64,000 nucleotides of DNA from Bradyrhizobium sp. WSM1417 (GCF_000515415.1 NZ_KI911783.1:4640392-4704391); one strand, 5' to 3'; positions 53,663 to 62,550 are shown, counted from the stretch's first letter. Translations and numbers: made by a program. Notes: generated by a model from the letters alone, not told the origin.

Positions 53663-54142
53663 ATGTCACACGCCCGCAGCGAATACGAGGATTTCAAGAG
53701 GATCGCGCCCGACGCGTATGAGCTGGTGCTGGCACTCGGCCAGGTGGCGGCCAAGGCCGGCCTCGACAAGCAGCTTCTCGAATTGGTCAAGCTGCGGGCA
53801 TCGCAGATCAACGGCTGCGCCTTCTGCCTGCAGCATCACATCCTGCTTTCGGAGCGGATCGGCGTGCCCCTCGACAAGCTCAATTTGGTCGTGGTCTGGC
53901 GCGAGGTGCCGATCTTTTCCGCGCGGGAACGTGCCGCGCTGGCCTGGACCGAGGCGCTGACCTGCCTGCCCGGCGGCGTCGGCGAAGACGTGTACGCCGA
54001 GGCGAGCCGTGAATTCTCCGAGACCGAACTGACATACCTGACCTCGGCGGTCACCTCGATCAACGTCTGGAACCGTTTTGGTGCGGCGTTTCGCTGGACG
54101 CCGGCGAAGCGGCCGGTCGCAGCGAATGCGGCGACATCCTGA
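53663..54142 (+). CDS. Carboxymuconolactone decarboxylase/AhpD-like protein
   Basis: A 159-aa protein of the AhpD/CMD fold. The CxxC pair C52/C55 in NGCAFCLQHH and the downstream His are the redox site of AhpD-type alkylhydroperoxidases. It is divergent from a MarR-type regulator and followed by a cupin gene after about 20 bases, a typical peroxide or electrophile response grouping. Peroxidase activity is inferred from the motif. Confidence 0.88.
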   Translation: MSHARSEYEDFKRIAPDAYELVLALGQVAAKAGLDKQLLELVKLRASQINGCAFCLQHHILLSERIGVPLDKLNLVVVWREVPIFSARERAALAWTEALTCLPGGVGEDVYAEASREFSETELTYLTSAVTSINVWNRFGAAFRWTPAKRPVAANAATS

Positions 54143-54163
54143 TTGCAACGAAGGGAGGTCACG

Positions 54164-54667
54164 ATGACAGCAATGAGTCTGCCCACCACACCGCGCCCGT
54201 TGCCATCGCGCTCGATGGCGATCGCCGTCGTCGGCGGGCTCGCCTGCGCGTTTGCGATCGGCAAGGCGCTACCGGTGACGATGGACACCATATCCGGCGC
54301 ACTCTCGCCGCTCTGCGCCACCGCCGCCGAAAGCTCGCCGCTCGACAAGGTCGAACCGATTGGCTCCTACGCGCTGCCGAACGTACCGGGCAAACGCGTC
54401 ACCATCGTGCGCGTGTTCTACGGTCCCGGCGGGTTCTCGCGGCCGCATCGTCACGCAGGATCCGTCACCGCCTACATCACCAAGGGCGAGATCCGCTCTC
54501 AGCTCGGCGGCGGCCCGGTCGAGACGTTCGGCGTCGGCCAATCCTTCTTCGAGCCGCCCGGCTCGACGCATCTGGTCTCGGCCAATGCCAGCACCACGGA
54601 GCCGGCGGAATTGATCGCCGTGTTCGTGGCGGACGAGGGCGCGCAACTCACGACGTTGCTGGAGTAG
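54164..54667 (+). CDS. Exported cupin-domain protein (paralogue of the gene at 41837)
   Basis: A 167-aa protein with an N-terminal hydrophobic segment (about residues 20-35), probably a signal anchor. It has a cupin barrel with metal-ligand motifs GGFSRPHRHAGSVT and EPPGSTHLVSANAS. ATG 54164 was chosen over ATG 54143 because it lies after an AGGGAGGT site. It shares the ALPNVPGK segment and VSANAS with the cupin at 41837. It is likely cotranscribed with the AhpD-like gene. Confidence 0.84.
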   Translation: MTAMSLPTTPRPLPSRSMAIAVVGGLACAFAIGKALPVTMDTISGALSPLCATAAESSPLDKVEPIGSYALPNVPGKRVTIVRVFYGPGGFSRPHRHAGSVTAYITKGEIRSQLGGGPVETFGVGQSFFEPPGSTHLVSANASTTEPAELIAVFVADEGAQLTTLLE

Positions 54668-54698
54668 CTCGCACTCGCAAATCCGAAGCCATTTTCGT

Positions 54699-55685
54699 TC
54701 AGGTCGGCTGCGATCGCTTCAGACGTTTCCATAGCGGTGAAAGACCGTATGCGACGGCCGGTATCGCAACCGCGCCGACAAGGAGCCCAACGACGCCTGA
54801 GATGGCTGCCTCGACCGACCATTCGACGATGCCGGCGATGGAGGGCAGGAGGTGCGCGGCAGCCTCGGTCGCAGCATGGACCGTATGGCGGACCATCGGT
54901 GGGCCGTATTGTTCGATGCCGTGCAGGATGATGCCGCCGCCGACCCAGATCATGGCGGCGGTGCCGATCGTGCTCAGCACCGCAAGGAAGGCCGGCATGC
55001 CGCGGACGAGCGTACGTCCAAGCAAGCGGATTGCGCCGCCAATGACTGAGGCGCCGCTATACCGCGCAAGGGCCAGGCCGACATCGTCCGCCTTCACGAT
55101 CAGGGCGACCACGCCGTAGACACCAACCGTGATGAAAATGGCGACGAGGGCCAGCACGAGCGCCTGGATCCAGATGCTGCCCGCCGGGACGGCTGCCAGC
55201 GTGATCGCCATGATCTCCGCCGACAGGATGAAATCCGTCTTGATGGCGCTCGCGACCTTCTCGTCCTCGACCGACCTGGCATTCAACGCATTCGGCTGGG
55301 GCTGAGCTTCGTGGTGGTACGCATCGTGCGGGGTCACGGCTTCGAGTACCTTCTCGGCACCCTCGTAGCAGAGAAAGGCGCCGCCCAGCATGAGCAGCGG
55401 CGTGACCGCGGCGGGAAGGAAATAACCAAGCAACAAAGCGATGGGCAGCAGGATCAGCAATTTGTTGCGGAGCGACCCAACTGCAATCTTGCCTACGATC
55501 GGCAGTTCGCGTTTCGAGGCAAAGCCGATCACGTAGTTCGGCGTGACGGCTGCATCATCGATGACCACGCCAGCCGCCTTTGCTCCCGCCTTGGCCGTTT
55601 GGCCCGCGACATCGTCGAGCGAGGCTGCCGCCACCTTTGCGATCGCTGCGATATCGTCGAGAAGACCAATCAGTCCGACACTCAT
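54699..55685 (-). CDS. DUF808 (YedI-like) membrane protein
   Basis: A 328-aa inner membrane protein beginning MSVGLIGLLDDIAAIAKVAA, the typical DUF808 start, with several membrane segments and the family's long loop containing SVEDEKVASAIKTDFILSAEIMAI. ATG 55685 was chosen because the conserved domain starts there; an earlier start at 55730 is possible. Its function is unknown. It is convergent with the cupin gene. Confidence 0.9.
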   Translation of the reverse strand: MSVGLIGLLDDIAAIAKVAAASLDDVAGQTAKAGAKAAGVVIDDAAVTPNYVIGFASKRELPIVGKIAVGSLRNKLLILLPIALLLGYFLPAAVTPLLMLGGAFLCYEGAEKVLEAVTPHDAYHHEAQPQPNALNARSVEDEKVASAIKTDFILSAEIMAITLAAVPAGSIWIQALVLALVAIFITVGVYGVVALIVKADDVGLALARYSGASVIGGAIRLLGRTLVRGMPAFLAVLSTIGTAAMIWVGGGIILHGIEQYGPPMVRHTVHAATEAAAHLLPSIAGIVEWSVEAAISGVVGLLVGAVAIPAVAYGLSPLWKRLKRSQPT

Positions 55686-55766
55686 CAACCCAGTTCCTTC
55701 GGCCTTCCAGCGGGCGGTGTGTGCGAACACGCTGTTGCACTACCTGGCAATGGAAGGAGCAAGCCG

Positions 55767-57368
55767 TTAGTTCTCGCCGCCGCCCGATCCCTCGCGCAGG
55801 TCCGGCTTGAGCACGTCCTCCGGCAGCGCATGCGCCACGGGCTGCGGCGTGCCTGCAATCTCCGGGCCGACCTCACGGCCGCGGGCGCGGATCAGGCGCT
55901 CATAGGCGGAGACCAGCGTGACGTAAGGACTGACCCAGATCCAGCCGTCGCGGGTGAACACCTGCACGTCGAAATGCAGGTGCATCGAGGTGCCGGCGGG
56001 ATGGTCGAGATAATTCGAGACCACGCCGATCTTCTCGCCCTCCGATACGATGCGGCCACTGAGCAGGCCATCGGCGTTCAGTGCCTGCGGGTTCATATGC
56101 ATGTAGCGGAAACGGATGTGCTCGCTCCGGCTGTTGATTTGCAGCGTCACTGCCTGGTCCTTGGAAGCGCGTATGACCCTCGCATCGCGCACGGCGACGA
56201 CGGCGCGCTGCTTGGGATCACAGGCTTGGCGGCCTTCACCGGGCGGTGGGCACTCAGCCGCGCGGATGTCCTCGCCCTGATGGCCATAACCGCCGCCGCA
56301 TTGCCAGACCTCGAAACTGCGGGACTCGCAGAAATTGTCCCGCCAGGGATAGGCGGTCGTGCTCTCCATCTTGTCGCGCTTGGCATAGGATTGCGAGTGT
56401 ACGAACGCGGGCGCCTTCTCGAGAGGAAAGCGGATCTGTGCGTAGGCCATCACGTCGAGATGGCCGCCCTGCTTGCGATAGCCGGTGTTCGGGATGATGT
56501 CGCCGCTCGGCCGGTAGGTGAAGTCCGGGGAACGTGCCGCGGGACGATCGAGAATGTTGGAAGCGATGTCCGTCAGCGGCCGGATGCGCTGGCCGCCGGC
56601 CACGCGCAGCGCCTTTAAGAAGCGCTCGGCGACCGGATAGGCCTCCTTGCAGGCAAGCCGTCGCGGCTTGACGACGCTGTCGAGGCATTGGATCGACACC
56701 ACATAGGCGACGCCGAAACGGGTGAAAGCGTAGCGCACATAGCCTTCCCGGATGAATTTGCGCAGGTCCGGGTAGACCGCTGCGAGCGGTTTGACCGGCT
56801 CGCCCTTGCCGCCCGAGGGATCGGCAATGTCGTAGACGAGCGCCGACCCCGTAATCTGCACCTCGACCGGCCTTGCGAAGACCCGGCTCGGCATGCCGTC
56901 TCCGGCGCCAGGCTCGAACGAGAAGGTCGCGCTGTAGCCGGCGGGCCCGGCATCGAACATGTCGACGGAATTGAAGTCGGCCTGGTAGCGCGACAGCGCG
57001 ACGGTCGCCGGCGCGCCATTGCGCCGTGCTTCGAAATACGCGGCAGCGTCGAACGGCAGCAGCACGGGCACGGAGCTCCGGGCGACGCCGGTGAAGAATT
57101 GCGAGGAGATCGCATTGAGCTGCACCAGCGCCGGCATTGCGCGCGGATCATAGCGCGGCACCGAACGGCGGGGTGCGAAGATGAAATCGTCCGCCGCCCG
57201 TGGATGGGCATTGATTTCGGTGCGAAGCTGGTCGAGCGCCGCGCGCCAATCGACGCGCAGCGCCGTGAGCGAGGGGCTGCGCAACTCATCCGCAGCAAGC
57301 GGCGAGGCAAGGAGGAGCGCAAGCGACGCCAGAAGTTGCGAGACGAAGCGGAAACCCTTCCCAACCAC
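55767..57368 (-). CDS. M23-family metallopeptidase
   Basis: A 533-aa exported protein with a signal peptide (FVSQLLASLALLLASPLAA) and a long N-terminal region without a recognised domain. A C-terminal LytM/M23 domain carries zinc motifs GHQGEDI and MHLHFDVQ. Such enzymes cleave peptidoglycan cross-links or regulate amidases. GTG 57368 was chosen because it begins a normal signal peptide and GGGGGCGAG lies upstream; GTG 57389 is an alternative. It is next to efp in the same direction, but probably unrelated. Confidence 0.88.
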   Translation of the reverse strand: MVGKGFRFVSQLLASLALLLASPLAADELRSPSLTALRVDWRAALDQLRTEINAHPRAADDFIFAPRRSVPRYDPRAMPALVQLNAISSQFFTGVARSSVPVLLPFDAAAYFEARRNGAPATVALSRYQADFNSVDMFDAGPAGYSATFSFEPGAGDGMPSRVFARPVEVQITGSALVYDIADPSGGKGEPVKPLAAVYPDLRKFIREGYVRYAFTRFGVAYVVSIQCLDSVVKPRRLACKEAYPVAERFLKALRVAGGQRIRPLTDIASNILDRPAARSPDFTYRPSGDIIPNTGYRKQGGHLDVMAYAQIRFPLEKAPAFVHSQSYAKRDKMESTTAYPWRDNFCESRSFEVWQCGGGYGHQGEDIRAAECPPPGEGRQACDPKQRAVVAVRDARVIRASKDQAVTLQINSRSEHIRFRYMHMNPQALNADGLLSGRIVSEGEKIGVVSNYLDHPAGTSMHLHFDVQVFTRDGWIWVSPYVTLVSAYERLIRARGREVGPEIAGTPQPVAHALPEDVLKPDLREGSGGGEN

Positions 57369-57412
57369 TGTCTCGCCCCCCGGCGGCACCTGTTGCGTTC
57401 GCTTTGGCCCCG

Positions 57413-57979
57413 TCAGTCCTTGGCGCGCTCGGAGTAGGAGCCGTCTTCGGTCATCACGACGATTCGGGTGCCGACGGCGATGTGCGGCGGCACCGTGGTG
57501 CGCACGCCGTTCGAGAGCACAGCGGGCTTGTAGGACGAGGAGGCGGTCTGGCCCTTGGTCACGGGCTCGGTCTCAACCACTTCCAGCGTCACGCGCTGCG
57601 GCAGGGCGATCGATACCGGATTGGAGCCGTGCAGCGACAGCTTGACCGTCATGCTCTCCTGGAGATAGGCGGCGGCATCGCCGATCACGTCCTTGGACAC
57701 CTGGACCTGGTCATAGGTCTCCGGGTTCATGAAGTGATAGCCGTCACCATCTTCATACAGGAAGGTGTAGTTGCGCTCTTCGATCGTGGCTTTCTCGACC
57801 TGGTCGGTGGTCTTGTAGCGCTCGGAGATCTTTACCCCGTCCGAGATTCGGCGCATTTCGATCTGGCTGACCGGGGTGCCCTTGCCGGGATGGATATTCT
57901 CGGCGGTCACGACGACATATAGCTTGCCGTCTTGCTCGATCACGTTGCCCTTGCGAATAGAACTGGCGATGACTCTCAA
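57413..57979 (-). CDS. efp: Elongation factor P
   Basis: A 188-aa EF-P, which rescues ribosomes stalled at polyproline. The modified lysine corresponds to K33 in HPGKGTP, with the KOW-like N-terminal domain before it and two OB domains after it. The start codon is TTG at 57979 with AGGA nine bases upstream, and the protein begins at the family-typical [11 protein letters not shown]. The divergent epmA-epmB genes nearby encode the enzymes that attach and make beta-lysine for this residue. Confidence 0.95.
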   Translation of the reverse strand: MRVIASSIRKGNVIEQDGKLYVVVTAENIHPGKGTPVSQIEMRRISDGVKISERYKTTDQVEKATIEERNYTFLYEDGDGYHFMNPETYDQVQVSKDVIGDAAAYLQESMTVKLSLHGSNPVSIALPQRVTLEVVETEPVTKGQTASSSYKPAVLSNGVRTTVPPHIAVGTRIVVMTEDGSYSERAKD

Positions 57980-58141
57980 AGCTGTATTTCCTGCTTGCTT
58001 GGCCCGGCTCGGGCCAGGACGTGGTCAAATTGATGGGGGACGTGGGGCCCCAAATCAGACCGCGGCACCCGTTTCGGGCCGCAACATACTGGTTTTGCCG
58101 TTGGATGCCAGCATTTTGCTGGCCTGCGGGACGGTCGGTTA

Positions 58142-59206
58142 ATGGCTGGGGGCAAACCGATGTCGCCGTTCTGGTCCCTGTCGCGGCATCTCGACCGCCG
58201 GCCGTTCCTGCAGGCCAGGGGAGCCATCGCCGGTGCTCTACGGGGTTTTTTCGCCGAGCAGGGCTTCGTCGAGGTCGAAACCTCCGTTCTCCAGGTCTCC
58301 CCGGGCAACGAGACCCACCTGCACGCCCCTCGGACCGAGATCATGCGACCCGACGGCAGCCGTGTGAGCCGATATTTGCGGACTTCGCCGGAATTCGCCT
58401 GCAAGAAGCTGCTGGCGGCCGGGGAGGCCCGGATTTTCGAGTTCGCCCGAGTGTTCCGGGACCGCGAGCGCGGCGACCTGCATTTGCCCGAATTCACCAT
58501 GCTCGAATGGTACCGGGCAGGCGCCCCCTATGACGCCATCATGGCCGATTGCGTCGTCCTCATTGCCCGCGCGGCCCAGGCGACCGGTATCGGCACGTTC
58601 GCCTTCCGCGGCCGGACCGCCGATCCCTTCGCCGAGCCGGAGCTGGTAACGGTGGCCAGCGCCTTCGAGCAGCTTGCGGGGATCAACCTGCTTGCGACCA
58701 TTTCCGGCGGCGAAGGCGACCGCGCCGCGCTCGCCCGGGCCGCTGCCGGCAAGGTCCGCGTCGTCGAGGATGACACCTGGTCCGACATCTTCAGCAAGGT
58801 CCTGGTCGAGCATGTCGAGCCGCATCTGGGGCAGGGGCGTTTGACCATTCTGTTCGAATACCCATCTCCAGAGGCGGCACTGGCGCGCGTGAAGGCGGGC
58901 GATCCCCGCGTTGCCGAACGGTTCGAGGTCTATGCCTGCGGTGTCGAGCTCGCCAACGGCTTTGGCGAACTGACCGACGCCGAGGAGCAGCGCAAGCGCT
59001 TCACGCAATCCATGGCGGAGAAGCAGCGCCGCTACGGCGAAGCGTATCCGCTGGACGAGGACTTTCTGGACGCGGTCGCGGCCATGCCGGAGGCAAGCGG
59101 CGTCGCGCTCGGCTTCGACCGGCTGGTGATGCTGGCGAGCGGCGCATCGCGAATTGATCAGGTGGTGTGGACGCCGCCTGCAAATGAAACGTCAAGCGAG
59201 ACATGA
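58142..59206 (+). CDS. epmA: EF-P--(R)-beta-lysine ligase EpmA
   Basis: A 354-aa paralogue of the lysyl-tRNA synthetase catalytic core that attaches beta-lysine to EF-P. It has PGNETHL, class II motif 2 ARVFRDRERGDLHLPEF and motif 3 GVALGFDRLVML. It lacks the anticodon-binding domain, as expected. ATG 58142 is used; ATG 58160 with GGGGG upstream is an alternative. It is divergent from efp and overlaps epmB by 4 bases (ATGA), so both are coexpressed. Confidence 0.93.
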   Translation: MAGGKPMSPFWSLSRHLDRRPFLQARGAIAGALRGFFAEQGFVEVETSVLQVSPGNETHLHAPRTEIMRPDGSRVSRYLRTSPEFACKKLLAAGEARIFEFARVFRDRERGDLHLPEFTMLEWYRAGAPYDAIMADCVVLIARAAQATGIGTFAFRGRTADPFAEPELVTVASAFEQLAGINLLATISGGEGDRAALARAAAGKVRVVEDDTWSDIFSKVLVEHVEPHLGQGRLTILFEYPSPEAALARVKAGDPRVAERFEVYACGVELANGFGELTDAEEQRKRFTQSMAEKQRRYGEAYPLDEDFLDAVAAMPEASGVALGFDRLVMLASGASRIDQVVWTPPANETSSET

Positions 59207-60297
59207 TGAAGAGCAATCTTGCGCGCACATTGCGCGAACCGGCCGAACTTGTGGCCGAGCAGCTGGTATCAGCCGAAGCGCTGCCGGCGCTCGAACGTGT
59301 TGCCGCGCGCTACGCAGTTGCGATCACCCCCGCGCTGGTCGATCTGATCGACGGGTCCGATCCTGACGATCCCATCGCGCGGCAATTCGTTCCGACTGCC
59401 GCGGAGCTCGAGATGCAGCCGGGCGAGAACGCAGATCCAATCGGCGATCATCCGCACTCGCCGGTTCCCGGGATCGTGCATCGCTATCCCGACCGCGTGC
59501 TGTTCAAGCTCGTTCACGTCTGCGCGGTCTATTGCCGCTTCTGCTTCCGCCGCGAGATGGTCGGACCCGGCAAGGAGAACGCGCTCTCGGACGCCGCCTA
59601 TCGCGCGGCGATCGACTACATCCGCTCGCACGGCGAGATCTGGGAGGTGATCCTGACCGGGGGCGATCCCCTGATGTTGTCGCCGCGGCGGATGAGCGAG
59701 ATCATGGCGGATCTTGCCGGCATCGATCACGTCAAGATCATCCGCCTTCACACCCGCGTGCCGGTGGCCGATCCCGCGCGCATCAGTGACGAGATGGTCG
59801 CTGCGTTCCAGGCCGAAGGCGCCACCACCTGGGTGGCGCTGCATGCCAACCATGCGCGCGAACTGACGGGGCCGGCGCGTGCCGCCTGCGCGCGGCTGGT
59901 CGATGCCGGAATTCCCATGGTAAGCCAGTCCGTGCTTTTGCGCGGCGTCAATGACAACGCGACCGCTCTGTCGGATTTGATGCGAGCTTTCGTCGAATGC
60001 CGGATCAAGCCCTATTATCTGCATCACGGTGATCTCGCGCCCGGTACGGCGCATTTGCGAACGACGCTCGCCGAGGGGCAGGATTTGATGCGGCAGCTGC
60101 GCGGACGGGTGTCGGGACTGTGTCAGCCCGACTACGTCATCGACATTCCCGGCGGCGCCGGCAAGTCGCCGGTGGGGCCGAATTACGTGTTGCCGATGCA
60201 AAATACCGCACCCGACGCGGGTGATGCAGATCAAGAAACGCGCTATCGTATCATGGATTATTGCGGCGACGTTCACCTCTATCCGCCCGAGACCTGA
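59203..60297 (+). CDS. epmB: EF-P lysine 2,3-aminomutase EpmB
   Basis: A 364-aa radical-SAM enzyme that makes (R)-beta-lysine for EF-P. The 4Fe-4S motif is CAVYCRFC near residue 110 and the PLP lysine is in GGAGKSPVGPNYV, as in KamA. It lacks the long N- and C-terminal extensions of clostridial lysine 2,3-aminomutase, fitting EpmB. ATG codons at 59203 and 59206 are both possible. It is the second gene of the epmAB pair. Confidence 0.93.
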   Translation: MMKSNLARTLREPAELVAEQLVSAEALPALERVAARYAVAITPALVDLIDGSDPDDPIARQFVPTAAELEMQPGENADPIGDHPHSPVPGIVHRYPDRVLFKLVHVCAVYCRFCFRREMVGPGKENALSDAAYRAAIDYIRSHGEIWEVILTGGDPLMLSPRRMSEIMADLAGIDHVKIIRLHTRVPVADPARISDEMVAAFQAEGATTWVALHANHARELTGPARAACARLVDAGIPMVSQSVLLRGVNDNATALSDLMRAFVECRIKPYYLHHGDLAPGTAHLRTTLAEGQDLMRQLRGRVSGLCQPDYVIDIPGGAGKSPVGPNYVLPMQNTAPDAGDADQETRYRIMDYCGDVHLYPPET

Positions 60298-60341
60298 ATG
60301 GTCGTGATGGAGATGCTGGCTCGAGGAATGGAGGGAGAGAC

Positions 60342-60596
60342 ATGAAGAAGATCATGGTGGCAGTATCGCTCGTGGTCTTGCTCGGCGGCGCGGCGGTTGC
60401 GCAGACCGGCGGCTCCAAAGGGCCGACATCGGGGGGCGCAATGTCCGGATCTACGCCGTTGGCACCCGTGGGTCATCGGCAACCGCGCGCCGGCGACGTG
60501 CCCAGCGAGAAGAACCTGAGCGACCCCAACGATCCCCTCAGCAAGGAAAACCAGGCGCTCGACAAGAAGATCAAGAGCATCTGCCGCGGCTGCTAG
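60342..60596 (+). CDS. Small exported protein, 84 aa
   Basis: An 84-aa protein with a signal peptide (hydrophobic core about residues 7-17, ending VAQ) and a polar mature part rich in Gly, Ser and Pro. It ends in a Lys-rich helix and SICRGC with two cysteines. GAGGGAG precedes the ATG. It lies after epmB in the same direction and before aroG on the other strand. The function is unknown. Confidence 0.72.
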   Translation: MKKIMVAVSLVVLLGGAAVAQTGGSKGPTSGGAMSGSTPLAPVGHRQPRAGDVPSEKNLSDPNDPLSKENQALDKKIKSICRGC

Positions 60597-60650
60597 ACGC
60601 CGGAGCAGCGGGCAGGGTGCGACAGCCTGACCCCGCCCGCAATCGTTCCG

Positions 60651-61736
60651 TCAGGCGGAGCGCTCGTGCAGCCCTGCGCGCTTGGTGTTGCGCCGGATCT
60701 CGACCGCATCAGCGAGCTGCTTGAGCACGGCTGCCGTGGTCGCCCAGTCGATGCATCCGTCCGTGATGCTCTGGCCATAGATGAGCGGCTTGCCCGCCAC
60801 CACGTCCTGGCGACCAGCGACCAGATTGCTCTCGACCATCACCCCCATGATGCGGTTCTCGCCGCCGGAAATCTGGCCGGCGATGTCGGCCGTCACGAGC
60901 GGCTGGTTTTCCGGCTTCTTGCTCGAATTGGCGTGGCTCGCATCGACCATCACCAGCGGTGCGACGCTCGCTTTCGCCAGATCGTTGCAGGCGGCTGCGA
61001 CGCTTGCCGCATCGTAATTCGGCGTGCTGCCGCCGCGCAGGATGATGTGACAATCCTCGTTGCCCGCGGTTGAGGCGATCGCCGAGCGGCCGAGCTTGGT
61101 CACCGCCATGAAATGATGCGGATTCGAGGCCGACTTCACCGCGTCCGCCGCGATGCGCACATTGCCGTCGGTGCCGTTCTTGAACCCGACCGGGCAGGAC
61201 AGCCCCGAGGCCAGCTCGCGATGGATCTGGCTTTCGGTCGTGCGCGCGCCGATCGCGGCCCAGGACACGAGGTCCGCAATGTATTGCGGCGTCGTCATGT
61301 CGAGGAATTCGGTGCCGGCGGGCAGGCCGAGACTATTCACCGCCGAGAGCACGTTGCGCGCCAGCCGCAGGCCCTTGTTGATGTCGAAGCTGCCGTCCAG
61401 ATCAGGATCGTTGATCAAGCCCTTCCAGCCGACCGTGGTGCGCGGCTTCTCGAAATAGACCCGCATCACGATCTCGAGTTGGTCGGCAAGCTCTTCGCGC
61501 AAGCTCGCGAGGCGCTCGGCGTAGTCGAGCGCGGCCCTGGGATCATGTACCGAGCAGGGGCCGACCACGACCAGAAGCCGGTCGTCCTGGCCATTGAGGA
61601 TCGCATGGATGGCGTTGCGTGCCGCCATCACCACGCGCGTCGCGGTGAGCGTTCGCGGGACTTCCCGCATCACCTCTTCGGGCGTGCTCAGCTCTTTCAG
61701 TTCGCGGATACGAAGATCGTCGGTCGTGCTCAGCAC
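60651..61736 (-). CDS. aroG: 3-deoxy-7-phosphoheptulonate (DAHP) synthase, type I
   Basis: A 361-aa enzyme of the AroF/AroG/AroH family, catalysing the first step of aromatic amino-acid synthesis from PEP and erythrose 4-phosphate. Motifs are VVVGPCSVHDP, RVYFEKPRTTVGWKGLINDP and the metal and substrate stretch GNEDCHIILRGG. The start codon is GTG 61736 with AGGAGC upstream. The 5' leader holds an aromatic-rich leader peptide and competing hairpins (see findings), so expression is probably controlled by attenuation as well as by enzyme feedback. Confidence 0.95.
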   Translation of the reverse strand: MLSTTDDLRIRELKELSTPEEVMREVPRTLTATRVVMAARNAIHAILNGQDDRLLVVVGPCSVHDPRAALDYAERLASLREELADQLEIVMRVYFEKPRTTVGWKGLINDPDLDGSFDINKGLRLARNVLSAVNSLGLPAGTEFLDMTTPQYIADLVSWAAIGARTTESQIHRELASGLSCPVGFKNGTDGNVRIAADAVKSASNPHHFMAVTKLGRSAIASTAGNEDCHIILRGGSTPNYDAASVAAACNDLAKASVAPLVMVDASHANSSKKPENQPLVTADIAGQISGGENRIMGVMVESNLVAGRQDVVAGKPLIYGQSITDGCIDWATTAAVLKQLADAVEIRRNTKRAGLHERSA

Positions 61737-61773
61737 GGCGGGCTCCTGTCATTTTGAGACCCTGCCGGCCAAT

Positions 61774-61798
61774 AAAAAAGCCGCCAGGTCTGGCGGCT
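61774..61798 (-). terminator. Attenuator terminator upstream of aroG
   Basis: AGCCGCCAG pairs with CTGGCGGCT (61779-61798) and on the minus strand a T tract follows (61774-61779). It lies 38 bases upstream of the aroG start codon, inside the transcribed leader. Confidence 0.8.
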
Positions 61799-61822
61799 GT
61801 TCGGACTAGATGCTGCAATTTG

Positions 61823-61903
61823 TCAGATTGAGCGTGATCCTCCCACCGCCAGCGAGCTGTCGTAGCTAAAGTACCAAAAATAGCTGGTGACGAGGGTGAT
61901 CAT
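61823..61903 (-). CDS. Aromatic-rich aroG leader peptide, 26 aa
   Basis: A 26-codon ORF upstream of aroG. Residues 8-14 read Y-F-W-Y-F-S-Y, a cluster of tyrosine, phenylalanine and tryptophan codons, as expected for an attenuation leader that senses charged aromatic tRNAs. The ATG at 61903 lies about 7 bases after a -10-like TATATG, so the mRNA may start at or next to this AUG. It ends 25 bases before the terminator stem. Confidence 0.8.
   Translation of the reverse strand: MITLVTSYFWYFSYDSSLAVGGSRSI
61845..61887 (-). promoter_or_regulatory. Antiterminator and protector segments of the aroG attenuator
   Basis: In the RNA, segment CUGGCGGU (61845-61852) can pair with the 5' arm of the terminator (AGCCGCCAG), forming an antiterminator. 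Segment CCAGC within the leader codons (61883-61887) can instead pair with GCUGG (61849-61853), freeing the terminator. This matches the three-way pairing logic of ribosome-mediated attenuation. Confidence 0.65.
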
Positions 61904-61910
61904 GGCCAGT

Positions 61911-61939
61911 CATATAGCGCGCCATCGGCGGGTTGTCAC
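61911..61939 (-). promoter_or_regulatory. aroG promoter (-35 GTGACA, 17 bp, -10 TATATG)
   Basis: On the minus strand, GTGACA (61934-61939) and TATATG (61911-61916) are separated by 17 bases. This is close to a standard sigma70-type promoter and places the start of transcription near the leader ATG. Confidence 0.65.
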
Positions 61940-61971
61940 CCCCCCAATGGACGTGACGGCCACGGGGCGCC

Positions 61972-62550
61972 TCAACTGTTGCTTTTGCGTGCCGCCAGCG
62001 CCGTGCCGATCAGCGTGGCGCCGCCGAACAGCAGGTTGATGCCGACGAGGATGCCGATCGCCCATTCCGCCGAGCTCGGCAATCCCGTGATCACCATGAA
62101 CGAGATCGCGATGTCGACGAGGCCCGAGATCAGGAGCCACGACCAGCGGCCGCCTGGCTCGCGACGATGCTCCAGTGCGTACATGATGGTGGCGACGCCC
62201 TCGGCGAGGAAATAGGCGCCGAGCACGATCGTCAGCGTCAGCACGGCCTGCATCGGTCGCGCCAGCAGCAGCATGCCTGCGAGCACAGCGAGCGCGGCCG
62301 AAATCAACGACCACCAGAAGCCCGGTGTGCTGCGCGCCCAATAGGTCGCGATCAATCCGCCGATGCCGCTGATCAGGAACATCCAGCCGAGGAAGATCGC
62401 AATCGCAAGGCTTGCAAGCGGCGGCAGGATCAGCGCGGCTATGCCGAGCACTGAAAGCAGGATGCCTTCGAACAGGAAGGCCTTCCAATGCGCCTTGACC
62501 GTCCGGCTCATGGCGGATTGCAGCCGGGAAAGATCCTCAGGCGATGTCAT
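61972..62550 (-). CDS. HdeD-family membrane protein
   Basis: A 192-aa integral membrane protein with about six hydrophobic segments. It matches HdeD (acid-resistance membrane protein) with ILLSVLGIAALILPPLASLAIA early on, FLISGIGGLIATYWAR and GILVGINLLFGGATLIG. The start is ATG 62548-62550. Acid-stress function is known only for E. coli HdeD and is not assumed here. Confidence 0.88.
   Translation of the reverse strand: MTSPEDLSRLQSAMSRTVKAHWKAFLFEGILLSVLGIAALILPPLASLAIAIFLGWMFLISGIGGLIATYWARSTPGFWWSLISAALAVLAGMLLLARPMQAVLTLTIVLGAYFLAEGVATIMYALEHRREPGGRWSWLLISGLVDIAISFMVITGLPSSAEWAIGILVGINLLFGGATLIGTALAARKSNS

Noticed and set aside
55311..56618. Plus-strand frame of 435 codons spanning the DUF808 and M23 genes
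   Set aside because: It crosses the gap between two real minus-strand genes and shows no motif.
60609..60640. GC-rich inverted repeat between the 84-aa gene and aroG (GCGGGCAGGGT and ACCCCGCCCGC)
   Set aside because: It has a mismatch and no T tract; it may weakly aid termination but is not clear enough to list.
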